Source of the DNA: Xanthocytophaga flava
Lineage (GTDB): Bacteria; Bacteroidota; Bacteroidia; Cytophagales; 172606-1
Length of the DNA: 64,000 bases
Reading direction: 5' to 3'
Assembly (NCBI RefSeq): GCF_030068545.1
Contig: NZ_JASJOR010000020.1
Location: 62,001 to 126,000, forward strand
Shown here: positions 45,812 to 55,783 of the stretch, piece after piece
How the letters are laid out: every line of letters begins with the position of its first letter
Position numbering within the stretch: the first letter of the stretch is position 1
The notes under the pieces: model-generated
Told to the model about the DNA's origin: nothing
Database searches by the model: none
Seen by the model: only the letters and a program-made list of their open reading frames with translations
Translations under genes and position numbers: made by a program

Positions 45812-46561
45812 ATGAAAGTATTTCTACGCAAGATGCTGGCGGCGATATATGCTTATGTCCAGGCATTTTCATTTATCAATCACCATCGTTTATGGAAGCT
45901 TGTATTGATCCCTGCTATTATCTATCTTCTTATATATGGAGCATTACTTACTGTTATCATTCTGAACACAAATCTGTTAAGCGATCCTCTTGCTCATTGG
46001 ATTCATGCAGATACCCTTTCAGGACCATTGGGAAATATAGCAAGGGGAGTGATATCCTGGCTAGTCAGGGCTCTTGTTTTCATGCTATATTTTAAGCTAT
46101 TCCGATATATTGTACTCATTTTATCATCTCCTGCGATTGCCTTAATAGCAGAAAAAACACAGGAAATACTAACAGGGGTAACTCATCCTTTTGATCGAAA
46201 GCAATTCATATCTGATGTATGGAGAGGCATTACATTATCATTTCGCAATTTACTCACCGAATGGCTTATTACCATTCCTCTTTACTTTCTGCTCTTTATT
46301 CCTGTACTTGATATCTTTGTAGGTGTTGTCATTCTCCTGATAGAAAGCTATTTTGTGGGATTTTCCATGATGGATTATCGAAATGAATTTTTGCGGATGT
46401 CAGGTAGAGATAGCCGTCTGCTTATCCAACAAAACAAAGGTATGGCAATAGGTATTGGACTGATATTCTCTCTGCTTTTAGCCATACCATTTTTAGGAGC
46501 GCTAGTAGCTCCGGCATTGGCAGTAGTAGCGGCTGCCTTAGTGATGGAACAAAAATTCTGA
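45812..46561 (+). CDS. EI24/CysZ-like membrane protein
   Basis: The 249-residue protein has about five hydrophobic segments and the EI24-family pattern PAIIYLLIY, SSPAIALIAEKTQEILTG and MMDYRNEF. E. coli CysZ of this family transports sulfate, but many members have other or unknown roles. It converges on the exporter gene, with only 12 bp between stops. Confidence 0.78.
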   Translation: MKVFLRKMLAAIYAYVQAFSFINHHRLWKLVLIPAIIYLLIYGALLTVIILNTNLLSDPLAHWIHADTLSGPLGNIARGVISWLVRALVFMLYFKLFRYIVLILSSPAIALIAEKTQEILTGVTHPFDRKQFISDVWRGITLSFRNLLTEWLITIPLYFLLFIPVLDIFVGVVILLIESYFVGFSMMDYRNEFLRMSGRDSRLLIQQNKGMAIGIGLIFSLLLAIPFLGALVAPALAVVAAALVMEQKF

Positions 46562-46573
46562 ACCAGATTTCTT

Positions 46574-47629
46574 TTATCTCTCTGGTAATGTCACTTCTTT
46601 CAGAATACGTTTTAAATCTGTGAGGATGCTTCCCATATCACGCAATACAGGCAATGAGGTAATTGCATGAATCTCAGCCAGACATTGTAATTGAATCTGC
46701 TTCGCCTCTTCAATACTGTCTGCCAGCTTTGAGTAAGCAACTTCAGAGCCTGACACAACGGCTTCTCCATATAATTCAATACATTGAGCAGTTATGGAGA
46801 TAGCGGATTTTAAACTTTCTGTAGCTCTACTGTCAGGCTTCCAGGCCATCTCAGTGTATAAATCAAATATAGCTCGCCTCACCCCCCGAATCTGTACGGT
46901 TATGTGTTCCAGATACCGAATATTCTGATCCAACTCTGTTAATCGCTTTTTTACTCGAGAAAGGAATGGAGTATACCGTAAGGCCTTTTCGGCTGTACGT
47001 GCAGCAAGAATAGCCGCTTCTGTCTTTTCTACCAATACAGCAATAGTCTCTCTGGCTTTTTGATTATTCTCTTCACTCTCCAATAATAATGTCAATCCAC
47101 CCAGAGCCTGAGCAGATACACTGCTTAGAGTCAAAATATGGGTTTGTATAGTTGGAATAATTTTTTGAGGGACAATCAATGCATTAACGGCAATGGCAAT
47201 AGCTGAACCTAAAAATGTCTCAACGACTCGATTGAGTACATATCCCTGTGTACCTCCAAAGGCTAATACAATGAAAGAACTTACGGCCACCTGTGAAATG
47301 ATCTGGCTATTCATACGAAATACTTTTGCCAAAGCCATTCCCAACAGAATCACCAAAAAAATGGAGATAGTTCCCATAGGAAACCAATGTCCAATCAACA
47401 TACTAACCAATACCCCACCTATCAATCCTATAATACGTTGTGTAGCTTTCTCCCAGGAGTCAGCTACAGTTACTTGTACTGTTAGTATAGCAGCTAGAGG
47501 AGCAAAATACGGATATTGTGCATGCAGTAGCTGAGCGGCTACAATCCATGACAATGCAGCAGCAAGTGCCGTTTTGAATGCTTGTAATGAAAGTCCTAAC
47601 TTCTCTAACAGAGCTTGAATCTGTTTCAT
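46574..47629 (-). CDS. FUSC/ArAE family membrane protein (aromatic acid exporter-like)
   Basis: The 351-residue protein has an N-terminal block of about six TM segments (residues 15-150, with PYFAPLAAILTVQVTVADSWEKA). A cytoplasmic helical C-terminal domain follows. This is the layout of DUF939/ArAE_1 proteins, related to half of AaeB/YccS-type exporters. Substrate unknown. A PBP gene lies on the same strand, upstream of a terminator. Confidence 0.78.
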   Translation of the reverse strand: MKQIQALLEKLGLSLQAFKTALAAALSWIVAAQLLHAQYPYFAPLAAILTVQVTVADSWEKATQRIIGLIGGVLVSMLIGHWFPMGTISIFLVILLGMALAKVFRMNSQIISQVAVSSFIVLAFGGTQGYVLNRVVETFLGSAIAIAVNALIVPQKIIPTIQTHILTLSSVSAQALGGLTLLLESEENNQKARETIAVLVEKTEAAILAARTAEKALRYTPFLSRVKKRLTELDQNIRYLEHITVQIRGVRRAIFDLYTEMAWKPDSRATESLKSAISITAQCIELYGEAVVSGSEVAYSKLADSIEEAKQIQLQCLAEIHAITSLPVLRDMGSILTDLKRILKEVTLPER

Positions 47630-47661
47630 GGATGAGAACAGTTAACTTGGATAAAAGTACA

Positions 47662-47705
47662 TAAAAAAATGCCTGCACCAGAACCTATATGATCACGTGC
47701 AGGCA
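47662..47705 (-). terminator. terminator of the PBP gene
   Basis: TGCCTGCAC (47670-47678) pairs perfectly with 47697-47705 across an 18-nt loop; seven T follow on the minus strand. Confidence 0.8.
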
Positions 47706-47736
47706 ATGTACACAAAAACCTTTTCCTTTGTCAGAA

Positions 47737-49857
47737 TTACATAGGCTCTTCTAACTGAATAGTGATAGTACTATTCTTCAAGGCTAAACTCCCCGGAGAT
47801 TGTGATTGATTTACAACTCGACCTCTTCCCGAATAGCGCACCCTCAGACCACGGTTTTCAAGAATATACAAGGCATCCCGCAATGTCATACCTGTTACAT
47901 CGGGCACTTTACCTGGTTTTCCTTGTCGGCTAGCCCAACTTATACTTTTACTTCCTGCCACAGCAACTGCCCACTCCTGAAGATTTCCATCGGCATGATT
48001 AGAAATACCGATTTCATTGCACAAATACTGCATATCATCCAGATTGCCAGCCCTCACAACCGGAAAGCCAGAAACTTTGCCTCGCTCGGGCATCATTTTA
48101 TGCATTTCTACATCCAACGCATAAATCTTATCTGCTACTTCTTTGAATACCGGAGCAGCTACATCCGACCCATACTGTTCAAATCCCTGAGGTCCATCAA
48201 TAACAACAATACAACTATATTTTGGACGATGAGCAGGAAAAAATCCAGCAAACGACGTATAATAACTTTTTGTATAACGTCCATTACGGAGCTTCTGAGT
48301 CGTTCCGGTCTTTCCAGCAATTTTGTAGGCACTACCCGCAATATTTTTAGCTGTCCCTCTCTCCACAACACCTTCCAGCATTCGGGTAACTTTTTCAAGA
48401 GTTGCATCTGAACAAATTTTCTCATTCATCACACGTCCCTGATAGGCTTCAAGAGTTTCATCCGCTGTACGTATTTGTCTCACAATAATAGGCTGGATCA
48501 GTTTCCCATGATTGGCTACTGCATTATAAAATGTGAGAATCTGCAAAGGTGATATTTCATTTTCATATCCAACTGCCATCCATGGAAGAGATAACCCACT
48601 CCAGGTAGGATTTTTGGGGGTTCTGATTAATGGCACAGCCTCTCCCATCATCTGAAAACCTAAGGGTCTTGTAAGTCCGAAAGATTCGAGATAGTGAATA
48701 AAACGGTCAGGCTTATTCCCGAAATTCTGATGAACCAGCTTCACAAAAGCAATGTTCGATGATACTTCAAAAGCTTCCTGTACTGTCACTTTTCCGTGTG
48801 CCTTTGCATCCCGCATTACCCGATCATAAAACTTGTATTCCCCATTTCCGGTTTCGATACTATCCGTAGGTGATACACGGGTTTCTTCCAATAAGGCAAT
48901 CATGGATGCCAGCTTAAACGTAGATCCAGGGTTTGTTCTACCTTGTGGCCCTACTGCATAATTGTAATTTTCACCATATACCCCATCCCCTATTTTACCG
49001 AGATTGGCAATTGCCTTGATTTCACCGGTAGCCACTTCCATTACCATAACACAACCATAGTTAGCTCTGTGTTTCTGTAAAGCTCTCAACAATGAGGTTT
49101 CTGCCACATCCTGCACATTAATATTGATTGTAGTCTGGATATCAAACCCCTGTTCCGGATCTACCTCATCAGCATCTCCTATAGGTTTCCATGCGCCACC
49201 AGACATTCGCTGAAACAAGGCTCTTCCATTTTGTCCTGCCAGTTGCTTATTATAGCTGAATTCCAACCCAGCACCTTGTTTCTTGTCATTTAAAAACCCA
49301 ATAGTTCGCTGAGCCAGAAATTTAAAAGGCCTGTAGCGTCGATCCAATCGCTCAAAGATTACTCCTCCTTTATTACGGCCATATCTGAATATCGGCCATT
49401 TTTCCATCATCTTCTTACCCTGATAATCTATTAGCTTCTGATTCATAACCAGATACTGCTTTTGGTCCCCATCCTTCACACGTTCATTAAACTTTCGGAT
49501 ATCTTTAATCCTGCGACGGTATTCATCAGGTGTACGATCACCAAAATAGTTGGATAGTAAAAGAGCCAGAGAGTCTAATCCTTTAGCAATTGTAGTATCC
49601 TTTGCCACTGTAGGATCAATGGCAAGCCGGTAAAACGGCAAAGAAGTTGCCAGCAAACTACCATCATCTGCATAGATGTTTCCCCGTACAGCTTTTACAA
49701 TACGGTAGTCCGTCATACGTTTACGGGCTATGGTATGCCATTTTGCTCCATCAACCCATTGCAACCAGACAATACGCACAATAACTCCAATGGCAAATAC
49801 GGCAACCAGAAGATAGGCTATCCGAACCCTTACCAGGATGGCTTTTTTTATACTCAT
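47737..49857 (-). CDS. ftsI: FtsI-like penicillin-binding protein with a C-terminal PASTA domain
   Basis: The 706-residue class B PBP has one N-terminal TM (about residues 11-32) and a dimerisation domain with RGNIYADDGSLLA. The transpeptidase domain has active-site S312 in STFK (312-315), SSN (366-368) and KTG (516-518). A PASTA domain covers about 640-705. It crosslinks septal peptidoglycan. Bacteroidota FtsI of the division and cell-wall cluster is usually PASTA-bearing like this. Here no mraZ, rsmH, murE or mraY is adjacent, so this is either a relocated ftsI or a paralogue. Confidence 0.9.
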   Translation of the reverse strand: MSIKKAILVRVRIAYLLVAVFAIGVIVRIVWLQWVDGAKWHTIARKRMTDYRIVKAVRGNIYADDGSLLATSLPFYRLAIDPTVAKDTTIAKGLDSLALLLSNYFGDRTPDEYRRRIKDIRKFNERVKDGDQKQYLVMNQKLIDYQGKKMMEKWPIFRYGRNKGGVIFERLDRRYRPFKFLAQRTIGFLNDKKQGAGLEFSYNKQLAGQNGRALFQRMSGGAWKPIGDADEVDPEQGFDIQTTININVQDVAETSLLRALQKHRANYGCVMVMEVATGEIKAIANLGKIGDGVYGENYNYAVGPQGRTNPGSTFKLASMIALLEETRVSPTDSIETGNGEYKFYDRVMRDAKAHGKVTVQEAFEVSSNIAFVKLVHQNFGNKPDRFIHYLESFGLTRPLGFQMMGEAVPLIRTPKNPTWSGLSLPWMAVGYENEISPLQILTFYNAVANHGKLIQPIIVRQIRTADETLEAYQGRVMNEKICSDATLEKVTRMLEGVVERGTAKNIAGSAYKIAGKTGTTQKLRNGRYTKSYYTSFAGFFPAHRPKYSCIVVIDGPQGFEQYGSDVAAPVFKEVADKIYALDVEMHKMMPERGKVSGFPVVRAGNLDDMQYLCNEIGISNHADGNLQEWAVAVAGSKSISWASRQGKPGKVPDVTGMTLRDALYILENRGLRVRYSGRGRVVNQSQSPGSLALKNSTITIQLEEPM

Positions 49858-50161
49858 AGGTTTATAAAGTGGTAGTCAGAAGATTTTTAGTTCGTAATCA
49901 TTCTGTTGTACAAAAATCGGAGATTGGTATTTCATTCGCAAACAGATTTTTGATTGGGATTAGTGTATATCCTGTTTTTTACTTCTCATTAGCTTATTCG
50001 AAAAAGTATTGTGCAACGGGTTCTATAATCAAACGAAAAAATAAGCCTCAAAAATTGTTTGTTAAATCGATATTTCTAATATTGAAACCCGCTTAACATG
50101 TTTAGTAACGATTGATTTTACCTATAATTAAAACATATTAGTAACCAGCCTATTTTTCTGA
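49858..50161. other. intergenic region between divergent ftsI-like and WGR genes
   Basis: It must hold both promoters, but no TAnnTTTG match with a TTTG partner was found on either strand. A GTG-started frame at 49869-50096 is unconvincing. Confidence 0.35.
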
Positions 50162-53100
50162 ATGAAACTAATTGAACAAGTATCTTTATGGTGCCGGGAA
50201 GGCAGTGCAGACAAGGTATATGAAGTGGATCTATATGAAGTAGGAACAGATAAATATGTAGTAAACTTCCGTTATGGAAGACGAGGTGCAACATTAAAGG
50301 ATGGAACGAAAACAGCTTCATCAGTAGATCGTACCAATGCAGATAAGATTTTTAATGCACTTATTGCTGAGAAAAAAAAGGGAGGATACCAGGAAACAGG
50401 CCGCTTTTCAGCCACACAGCAATCTACAGTCACAAGAACTGCTCCTACGGTTGTCAAAACTAATCAATACTCAGACAAAAAAGAATTTATACTCGCCAAA
50501 CTACGTGAGGCTATTCAACCTGGTTTCAAGGATACTAAATGGCCTCTCTCACGTATTATATGGCGTGTAGGAGAACTCCGTATCTCAGAAGCAGTTCCAG
50601 ACTTAACCAAACTCGCGATTAAATCTGATGCCCTACAGCAATATTGTATCTGCTGGGCATTGGGTCGGTGTGGTGATCGGGGTGCTACTATTTTGCTGGA
50701 ACAATTGTATCTGGCAGCCGCCTCCAAAGATTTTGTAAAACGTATAGCGTTGGTTAGCCTTCTGGCATTGGCAGACGAAACAAAAAAGAATTTCCTTCTG
50801 GATAGCATTTTCCAAAAACTTCATCCGGATATGCAGGCAGCTGTATTATCAGGAAAAACAGAGTCTGTACATTTTGCATTCAATGTAGGAATTGCAGAAC
50901 GGAAAATGACCTATGAAGTATTGGAACACCTCTATCTGCTGTCAGAAAAATATGCTTATATACGACCAGTAGTTGTTTCTTCACTACAGGTATTGGCATT
51001 ACAACCAGGAATCTTCAAGTACATTCGTCATATTTATAAGATTGCAGAGTTTCGTGAAGATGCAGAGGTGTTTGCAACAATAGCGTATCGGTTTGAAAAA
51101 CAGAATGCATATTTCCGTCAAAGTCGTTGGGGAGGAGGTGCTTATGCACCTGGTACATGGGATTGGATCAACGATACCAAAACAGAAATGAATAAGAATA
51201 ACAGCCGACTGGCATTTTCCAATACTACAAAGGAATATTTTGTCCGTCGTAGCTGGCGTACCTTGCGCACTCTGGGGGAAGATCAGCAAAGCGAAAGTTA
51301 TGCAAAAGCAGCAACGGCCTTCCTGCTGCAATATTCAGATATCAAAGATAAGACTGATCCTCGTCAGGTTAATAATACCTGGTATGAATGGAACAGCCGA
51401 AGTTATAAAACCCGTGTTACCCATTACCCAGCCTTTGCCAATTGTCTGAACTTATTCTCTATTCTGTATCAAAACAGTTCCCGATATGAATTAAAGAAAA
51501 ATACAAAGGCTTGGCGTTTCAAAACTAATAGTAAACCAGATACGCTTTCAACCCAACGTGAAGAAGCATTTCCGGAACATTGGGATAAGCATCCAGAATA
51601 TCTTGCACAGCTTCTTACAGATAGCCGTTGTGAGCTGGTACATGAATTTGCCGTCAAAGCATTACGAGCCAATCCAAAGTTATCAGAAATAGCAGATAGC
51701 AAGTTTGCTGTCAAACTCCTGGAAAAGGAATATGATGTAACTGTTCAACTAGGTCTTGAGCTGGTTAAACAGTTTTATAACCCACAAAATCCGGATGCCG
51801 AACTAGTTAGTCTGATTGTAAAACACCCTAAACAATTTGTAAGGGAGTTAGGTAAGCAGTGGATTGAAGCACAACCTGAGTATTTTGCTAGTCAGACATT
51901 TGTGTTTGCAGATCTGATTATAAATCCATACGAAGATGTGTGGGAATGGGGTCGTCTTCTTTTGAGCAAAGTTCATCTGACAGAAGAACAGGCTCAGATG
52001 CTGATTGTCAAAACGATTACTGAGTTACTGGAATTAAACCCTGATGATCCTCAAAGCAATACCATTGCAGAGGGAGCTGGTTATACATTGGTTACTTACT
52101 TTATCAGTCTATTACAGGATGTAAGTCTGGAAGTAGTACAGGAATTGCTGCAACATCCCGTACCTATGGTTCAGGTATTAGGGGCAGGTATCCTTGTCAA
52201 ACATGTAACTCCTGTTACTGAATTCCCTTCTGGTCTTATCTCATCTCTTATTAATTCGTCTGTACCACAGGTACGTGGTATTGGTGTTCAGCTATTTGGA
52301 AAGTTACCGGATTCACAACTACTGGCTAGCCAGGATATTTTGTTTGCATTTTGCACATCACCTTTTGCAGAAATACGTCAGGCAATTTTTCCTACAATCG
52401 GAAAACTAGCAGCACAATCACCTGAATTTGGAGTAAGTTTCATCAAAGAACTGATTCCGGTTTTGCAACACAAACAGGAAATAGAAGGGCTGCATGAGGA
52501 TTTATTAATGTTAATACAGCAAGGATTAACTGCCTATCTCTCTTCCATATCATCAGAAGATGCATGGATTATGTTGGGTTCGCGACGTGGAACTACACAA
52601 CGTGTAGGCTTCCTGGTGATTAGACATACTATCTCTCCGTCTCAGTTATCGGTTCGCGATATCATTAAAATGGCAAATCATGAACTGCTGGAAGTACGGG
52701 AGTATGCATGGGCTATTTATACACAACAAATAAGCCGAATGAAACAAGAAGCGAGTGAGGCACTACGAATTCTGGATGTAAAATGGAGTGATAGCCGACA
52801 GTTCGGATTTGACTATTTCCGGAAGAATTTCACAGCGGATGACTGGACCCCAACGCTATTGATAAGTGTATGTGATAGCACCAGAGAAGATGTACAACAA
52901 TTCGGAAAAGAAGTAATTACCCGGTTCTTCAAAACAGAAAACGGATCAGATTATCTACTTCAGCTCAGCCAACATCCGTCACAGAATCTTCAGGTGTTTG
53001 CAACCAACTATCTCGAACAGTTTGCCACAGACAGTCTGGAGCATTTACAGAAACTGGAATTATACTTTATTACTGTACTTTCTCAGGTAAACAGGTCAGG

Positions 53101-53329
53101 CATGGCAAAAACGCGCATATTTAATTTTTTGAGACAGGAAGCACTTAAAAATGAACAGTCAGCAGCCTTAGTCAGCAAAATAATAGCACGTCAGTCTGCC
53201 ACTATGGCTATTGACAATAAAGCAGCTTGTATCCGTATTATGTATGATATCCGAAAAAGCTATCCAACTATTGATCTACCATTGACAATAAAGGAAACTC
53301 CTGTGACACAATTTGTTACATCTAACTAA
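50162..53329 (+). CDS. WGR-domain / HEAT-repeat protein (MolR/YehI-like)
   Basis: The 1055-residue protein begins with a WGR domain (about residues 1-85): KVYEVDLYEV, KYVVNFRYGRRGA, with Tyr in place of Trp at the motif YGR (38-40). WGR domains occur in PARPs and bind DNA ends or nucleic acid. The remainder is helical and repetitive, with HEAT-like modules (e.g. DALQQYCICWALGRCGDR, QLLASQDILFAFCTSPFAEIRQAI), a long solenoid. E. coli YehI has a similar WGR plus alpha-solenoid layout. It is first of a two-gene operon with the SWIM gene, 24 nt downstream. Function unproven. Confidence 0.75.
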   Translation: MKLIEQVSLWCREGSADKVYEVDLYEVGTDKYVVNFRYGRRGATLKDGTKTASSVDRTNADKIFNALIAEKKKGGYQETGRFSATQQSTVTRTAPTVVKTNQYSDKKEFILAKLREAIQPGFKDTKWPLSRIIWRVGELRISEAVPDLTKLAIKSDALQQYCICWALGRCGDRGATILLEQLYLAAASKDFVKRIALVSLLALADETKKNFLLDSIFQKLHPDMQAAVLSGKTESVHFAFNVGIAERKMTYEVLEHLYLLSEKYAYIRPVVVSSLQVLALQPGIFKYIRHIYKIAEFREDAEVFATIAYRFEKQNAYFRQSRWGGGAYAPGTWDWINDTKTEMNKNNSRLAFSNTTKEYFVRRSWRTLRTLGEDQQSESYAKAATAFLLQYSDIKDKTDPRQVNNTWYEWNSRSYKTRVTHYPAFANCLNLFSILYQNSSRYELKKNTKAWRFKTNSKPDTLSTQREEAFPEHWDKHPEYLAQLLTDSRCELVHEFAVKALRANPKLSEIADSKFAVKLLEKEYDVTVQLGLELVKQFYNPQNPDAELVSLIVKHPKQFVRELGKQWIEAQPEYFASQTFVFADLIINPYEDVWEWGRLLLSKVHLTEEQAQMLIVKTITELLELNPDDPQSNTIAEGAGYTLVTYFISLLQDVSLEVVQELLQHPVPMVQVLGAGILVKHVTPVTEFPSGLISSLINSSVPQVRGIGVQLFGKLPDSQLLASQDILFAFCTSPFAEIRQAIFPTIGKLAAQSPEFGVSFIKELIPVLQHKQEIEGLHEDLLMLIQQGLTAYLSSISSEDAWIMLGSRRGTTQRVGFLVIRHTISPSQLSVRDIIKMANHELLEVREYAWAIYTQQISRMKQEASEALRILDVKWSDSRQFGFDYFRKNFTADDWTPTLLISVCDSTREDVQQFGKEVITRFFKTENGSDYLLQLSQHPSQNLQVFATNYLEQFATDSLEHLQKLELYFITVLSQVNRSGMAKTRIFNFLRQEALKNEQSAALVSKIIARQSATMAIDNKAACIRIMYDIRKSYPTIDLPLTIKETPVTQFVTSN

Positions 53330-53353
53330 TTCATTACAACAACGATCAGCTAT

Positions 53354-55012
53354 ATGCTTTTTAACTATAAATTTCATGGTAGCACATCAGTAAGTAGCAA
53401 TGCCAGTGCGGTAGATATGTCTTTTGCACCAGATACCCTGCGTCAGCCTACGTATTTCTCTGGTGTACTGGCAAAAAACATTAATTTTAGAGAGGCTATT
53501 TCTGCATTACATGATGTAGTAGTATCAGATCTTCGATTTAAGCCCAAAGACAAAACAGCTTACAAAGAATGGGCGGCCAGTCAGGAAGCCCTATGGATGG
53601 CAGAGTTTGGAACAGAGTATAAAGCCAATATAAAAGCCAAGCTAACAGAGTTACGCGAAGAGCTATCTTCTCTGCATCAGAATAGATCCAGGTTGATGGA
53701 CCCTTTTTACAAAGCCCAGCGGAAATACTTTGATTACCTCTACCAGAAAGACCGTGACTTCTGGTTTGTGCTAGATCCTGTCATTACGGTTCACCCAGAC
53801 GAGATCTTCTTTGAATGCTTCAGTCAGGATGAGTCCACGTATGGCAAGCTGGGATGTAACTATGAGGTATTCAAAAATATCAATGAGTTTGAATGTGGCA
53901 CTACTAATATAGATTACTCTGCAGACCTGTATAATGAGTTCCAAAAAATACGTGATTATAAAGAAACCAACTTTACAGTTGATCCAGGGGGATTCCAGGT
54001 GCAAACAACCAACGAAGACGCTTACACAGAAGTAAAGATAGATTTACCAGACAGTTGGGTAAGAGGGTTTCTTCAGGTTAGTTCAGCCATGACCTTGCCT
54101 GCCCATACATTTGAGCTACATCCTATGGATGTGCACAATATCTGTTTCATACTACGCAGACAGAAAGAAAAGCTGGGACCACGTTCTATCCGATTTGTCC
54201 TTAAACCTGGTGAGCCTGTCAAACTAATCTTTGAACCCTGGAATCATGAGTTGGTTTGTCGTCGTTCGATTTACCTGGGTAATGAACCTGCTGAAATCCG
54301 GTTGTGGGGTCGCCGTCGCCTGCTGATTCTGGAACGGCTAATCCCCGTAACACAGAAATTCATTGTTCATATGTTAGGCAATGGTATGCCATCTTTCTTT
54401 ATTGCAGATCTTGGCTACATGAATTTTACATTAGGTTTATCAGGATGGACAGCCAACGACTGGTCTCGTGCTGGTAACTTTGATCTGATGGCTCCACGTG
54501 CAGAAGTTGACAATTTTACCAAAGAACGTATCTTTAAAGCTCTTCGAGAGAATTGGCGGGAATCATCGACGTCTCTTTCTCAACGTCTGGGGCTGGATAA
54601 GAAAATAATTGAAGGAGCACTTTCTGCTTATACCCAGGCAGGACGTGCCATCTATGACCTGAATCAGAAGGTATACAGAGTAAGAGAATTGAGTCAGGAG
54701 CCACTTCCTATGGATAAACTTCGTTTTGATAATCCACGTGAGGCAATTGCAAACGAGTTTGTAGCCAATAAAGCGGTTAATGTACAAGCCACCCAAACAC
54801 CAAACGGTTTAAAATTAAATGGTGTGGTAAAGGACAAAAATCAACAATATAAGCCAGAAGTGATTATTGATAAAGATGAACGCATGGTTCAGGCCACCTG
54901 TACCTGTAATTTCTTTGTACAGAACAAGCTATATAAAGGGCCATGTGAGCATATCCTGGCATTACGTATTGCACATAACAAACAAAGCTGGTGGACAAAG
55001 TTTTTGAACTAA
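53354..55012 (+). CDS. SWIM zinc-finger protein (YehQ-like)
   Basis: The 552-residue protein ends with the SWIM zinc finger CxCx12CxH: C516, C518, C531 and H533. The upstream part is unlike known catalytic domains. It includes a helical, charged stretch and, at about residues 395-440, a winged-helix-like segment (SSTSLSQRLGLDKKIIEGAL). SWIM fingers bind nucleic acid or protein. In E. coli yehI, yehL, yehM, yehP and yehQ form a cluster; here only the yehI- and yehQ-like members are present. Translation is probably coupled to the upstream gene. Confidence 0.72.
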   Translation: MLFNYKFHGSTSVSSNASAVDMSFAPDTLRQPTYFSGVLAKNINFREAISALHDVVVSDLRFKPKDKTAYKEWAASQEALWMAEFGTEYKANIKAKLTELREELSSLHQNRSRLMDPFYKAQRKYFDYLYQKDRDFWFVLDPVITVHPDEIFFECFSQDESTYGKLGCNYEVFKNINEFECGTTNIDYSADLYNEFQKIRDYKETNFTVDPGGFQVQTTNEDAYTEVKIDLPDSWVRGFLQVSSAMTLPAHTFELHPMDVHNICFILRRQKEKLGPRSIRFVLKPGEPVKLIFEPWNHELVCRRSIYLGNEPAEIRLWGRRRLLILERLIPVTQKFIVHMLGNGMPSFFIADLGYMNFTLGLSGWTANDWSRAGNFDLMAPRAEVDNFTKERIFKALRENWRESSTSLSQRLGLDKKIIEGALSAYTQAGRAIYDLNQKVYRVRELSQEPLPMDKLRFDNPREAIANEFVANKAVNVQATQTPNGLKLNGVVKDKNQQYKPEVIIDKDERMVQATCTCNFFVQNKLYKGPCEHILALRIAHNKQSWWTKFLN

Positions 55013-55142
55013 AAACCTTGCTTTTTAATTTGTGTCTTTACATATTTGAGGCATAGACAGTAGACTAACAAAGTCATAAAGACCTTGCAACCCGATTGAT
55101 GTATCGTCAATCATGTTTAGAGTTTACCCACGCATCATGAGC

Positions 55143-55244
55143 TTGCTCTTGACTAAGCGGATAATGCACTACTGTAGCTATTGCGGTTCTATTTCAGGAA
55201 ATCAATGAGTCTACAGTAGTGCATATCCGCATCGAGTTGAGCAA
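55143..55244 (+). repeat. large foldback: 20-bp inverted repeat with extended stem
   Basis: GCGGATAATGCACTACTGTAG (55157-55177) pairs with 55211-55230 with one bulged A. The stem continues inward by about six pairs with two bulges to a 19-nt loop, and outward, past an unpaired 8x8 internal loop, with TTGCTC (55143-55148) against 55239-55244. A smaller hairpin GATTGA/TCAATC lies at 55094-55112. The gap 55013-55504 has no coding sequence, so this may be an ncRNA or a cruciform-forming element. Confidence 0.65.
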
Positions 55245-55302
55245 TCCCATCCTAAGTATTGTACGAAGGTACTTTGTAGCTACTGTCAAAATCTTTACAA
55301 AA

Positions 55303-55333
55303 ACAAAGCCCTGATTATGAATCAGGGCTTTGT
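55303..55333 (+). terminator. hairpin terminator downstream of the foldback
   Basis: ACAAAGCCCTGATT (55303-55316) pairs perfectly with 55320-55333 across a 3-nt loop. The TTTG sits in the right arm, without a long T-tail. It could end the WGR-SWIM operon or the foldback transcript. Confidence 0.7.
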
Positions 55334-55504
55334 CATATAATAACATTATAGTTCTTGTCGTAAGTTGGAACACCTCTTGCTTTCACATTTCATCTACATA
55401 CCACACTATCTGATACTATTTCAGATTACCAGATAGTATTTACTCTGGTAAAAACCTATGCATTGTCCAACATTTTCGTACTATGTATTGGATGTAGTAG
55501 CCTT

Positions 55505-55783
55505 TTACTCAATTTTTTCCAGTATATTTTTTGTTAGCTGAGGATCTTTGAACTCATAATCAGGATTAATAATATCGTCTACCTTACAGTTGAGAACCTC
55601 TGCCAGTGCAATTAACACATGTACATCATTATCTTTTTCCTGAATAACGCGATAATACTTACTTTGTGTGCAACTGGTTTTTTGCATTACTGATCGGCGT
55701 ATAAGTCCAATCTGATCATAAGGTAAACGTTGCAATCTTTTTAAAATATTCCATTTTAACTCTTTTTCCGACTCTATTTGCAT
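55505..55783 (-). CDS. small HTH (Cro/C1-type) regulator-like protein
   Basis: The 92-residue protein reads as a five-helix XRE-like DNA-binding domain (IGLIRRSVMQKTSCTQSKYYRVIQEKDNDVHVLIALAEVL), ending NCKVDDIINPDY, the usual end of XRE domains. The start is taken at the ATG at 55783 (MQIESEKELK). No partner toxin or operon member is visible, so it is a lone regulator candidate. Confidence 0.6.
   Translation of the reverse strand: MQIESEKELKWNILKRLQRLPYDQIGLIRRSVMQKTSCTQSKYYRVIQEKDNDVHVLIALAEVLNCKVDDIINPDYEFKDPQLTKNILEKIE

Noticed and set aside
49869..50096. 75-codon GTG-started frame between the PBP and WGR genes
   Set aside because: There is no promoter, no recognisable product, and it crosses the region that must hold both divergent promoters.
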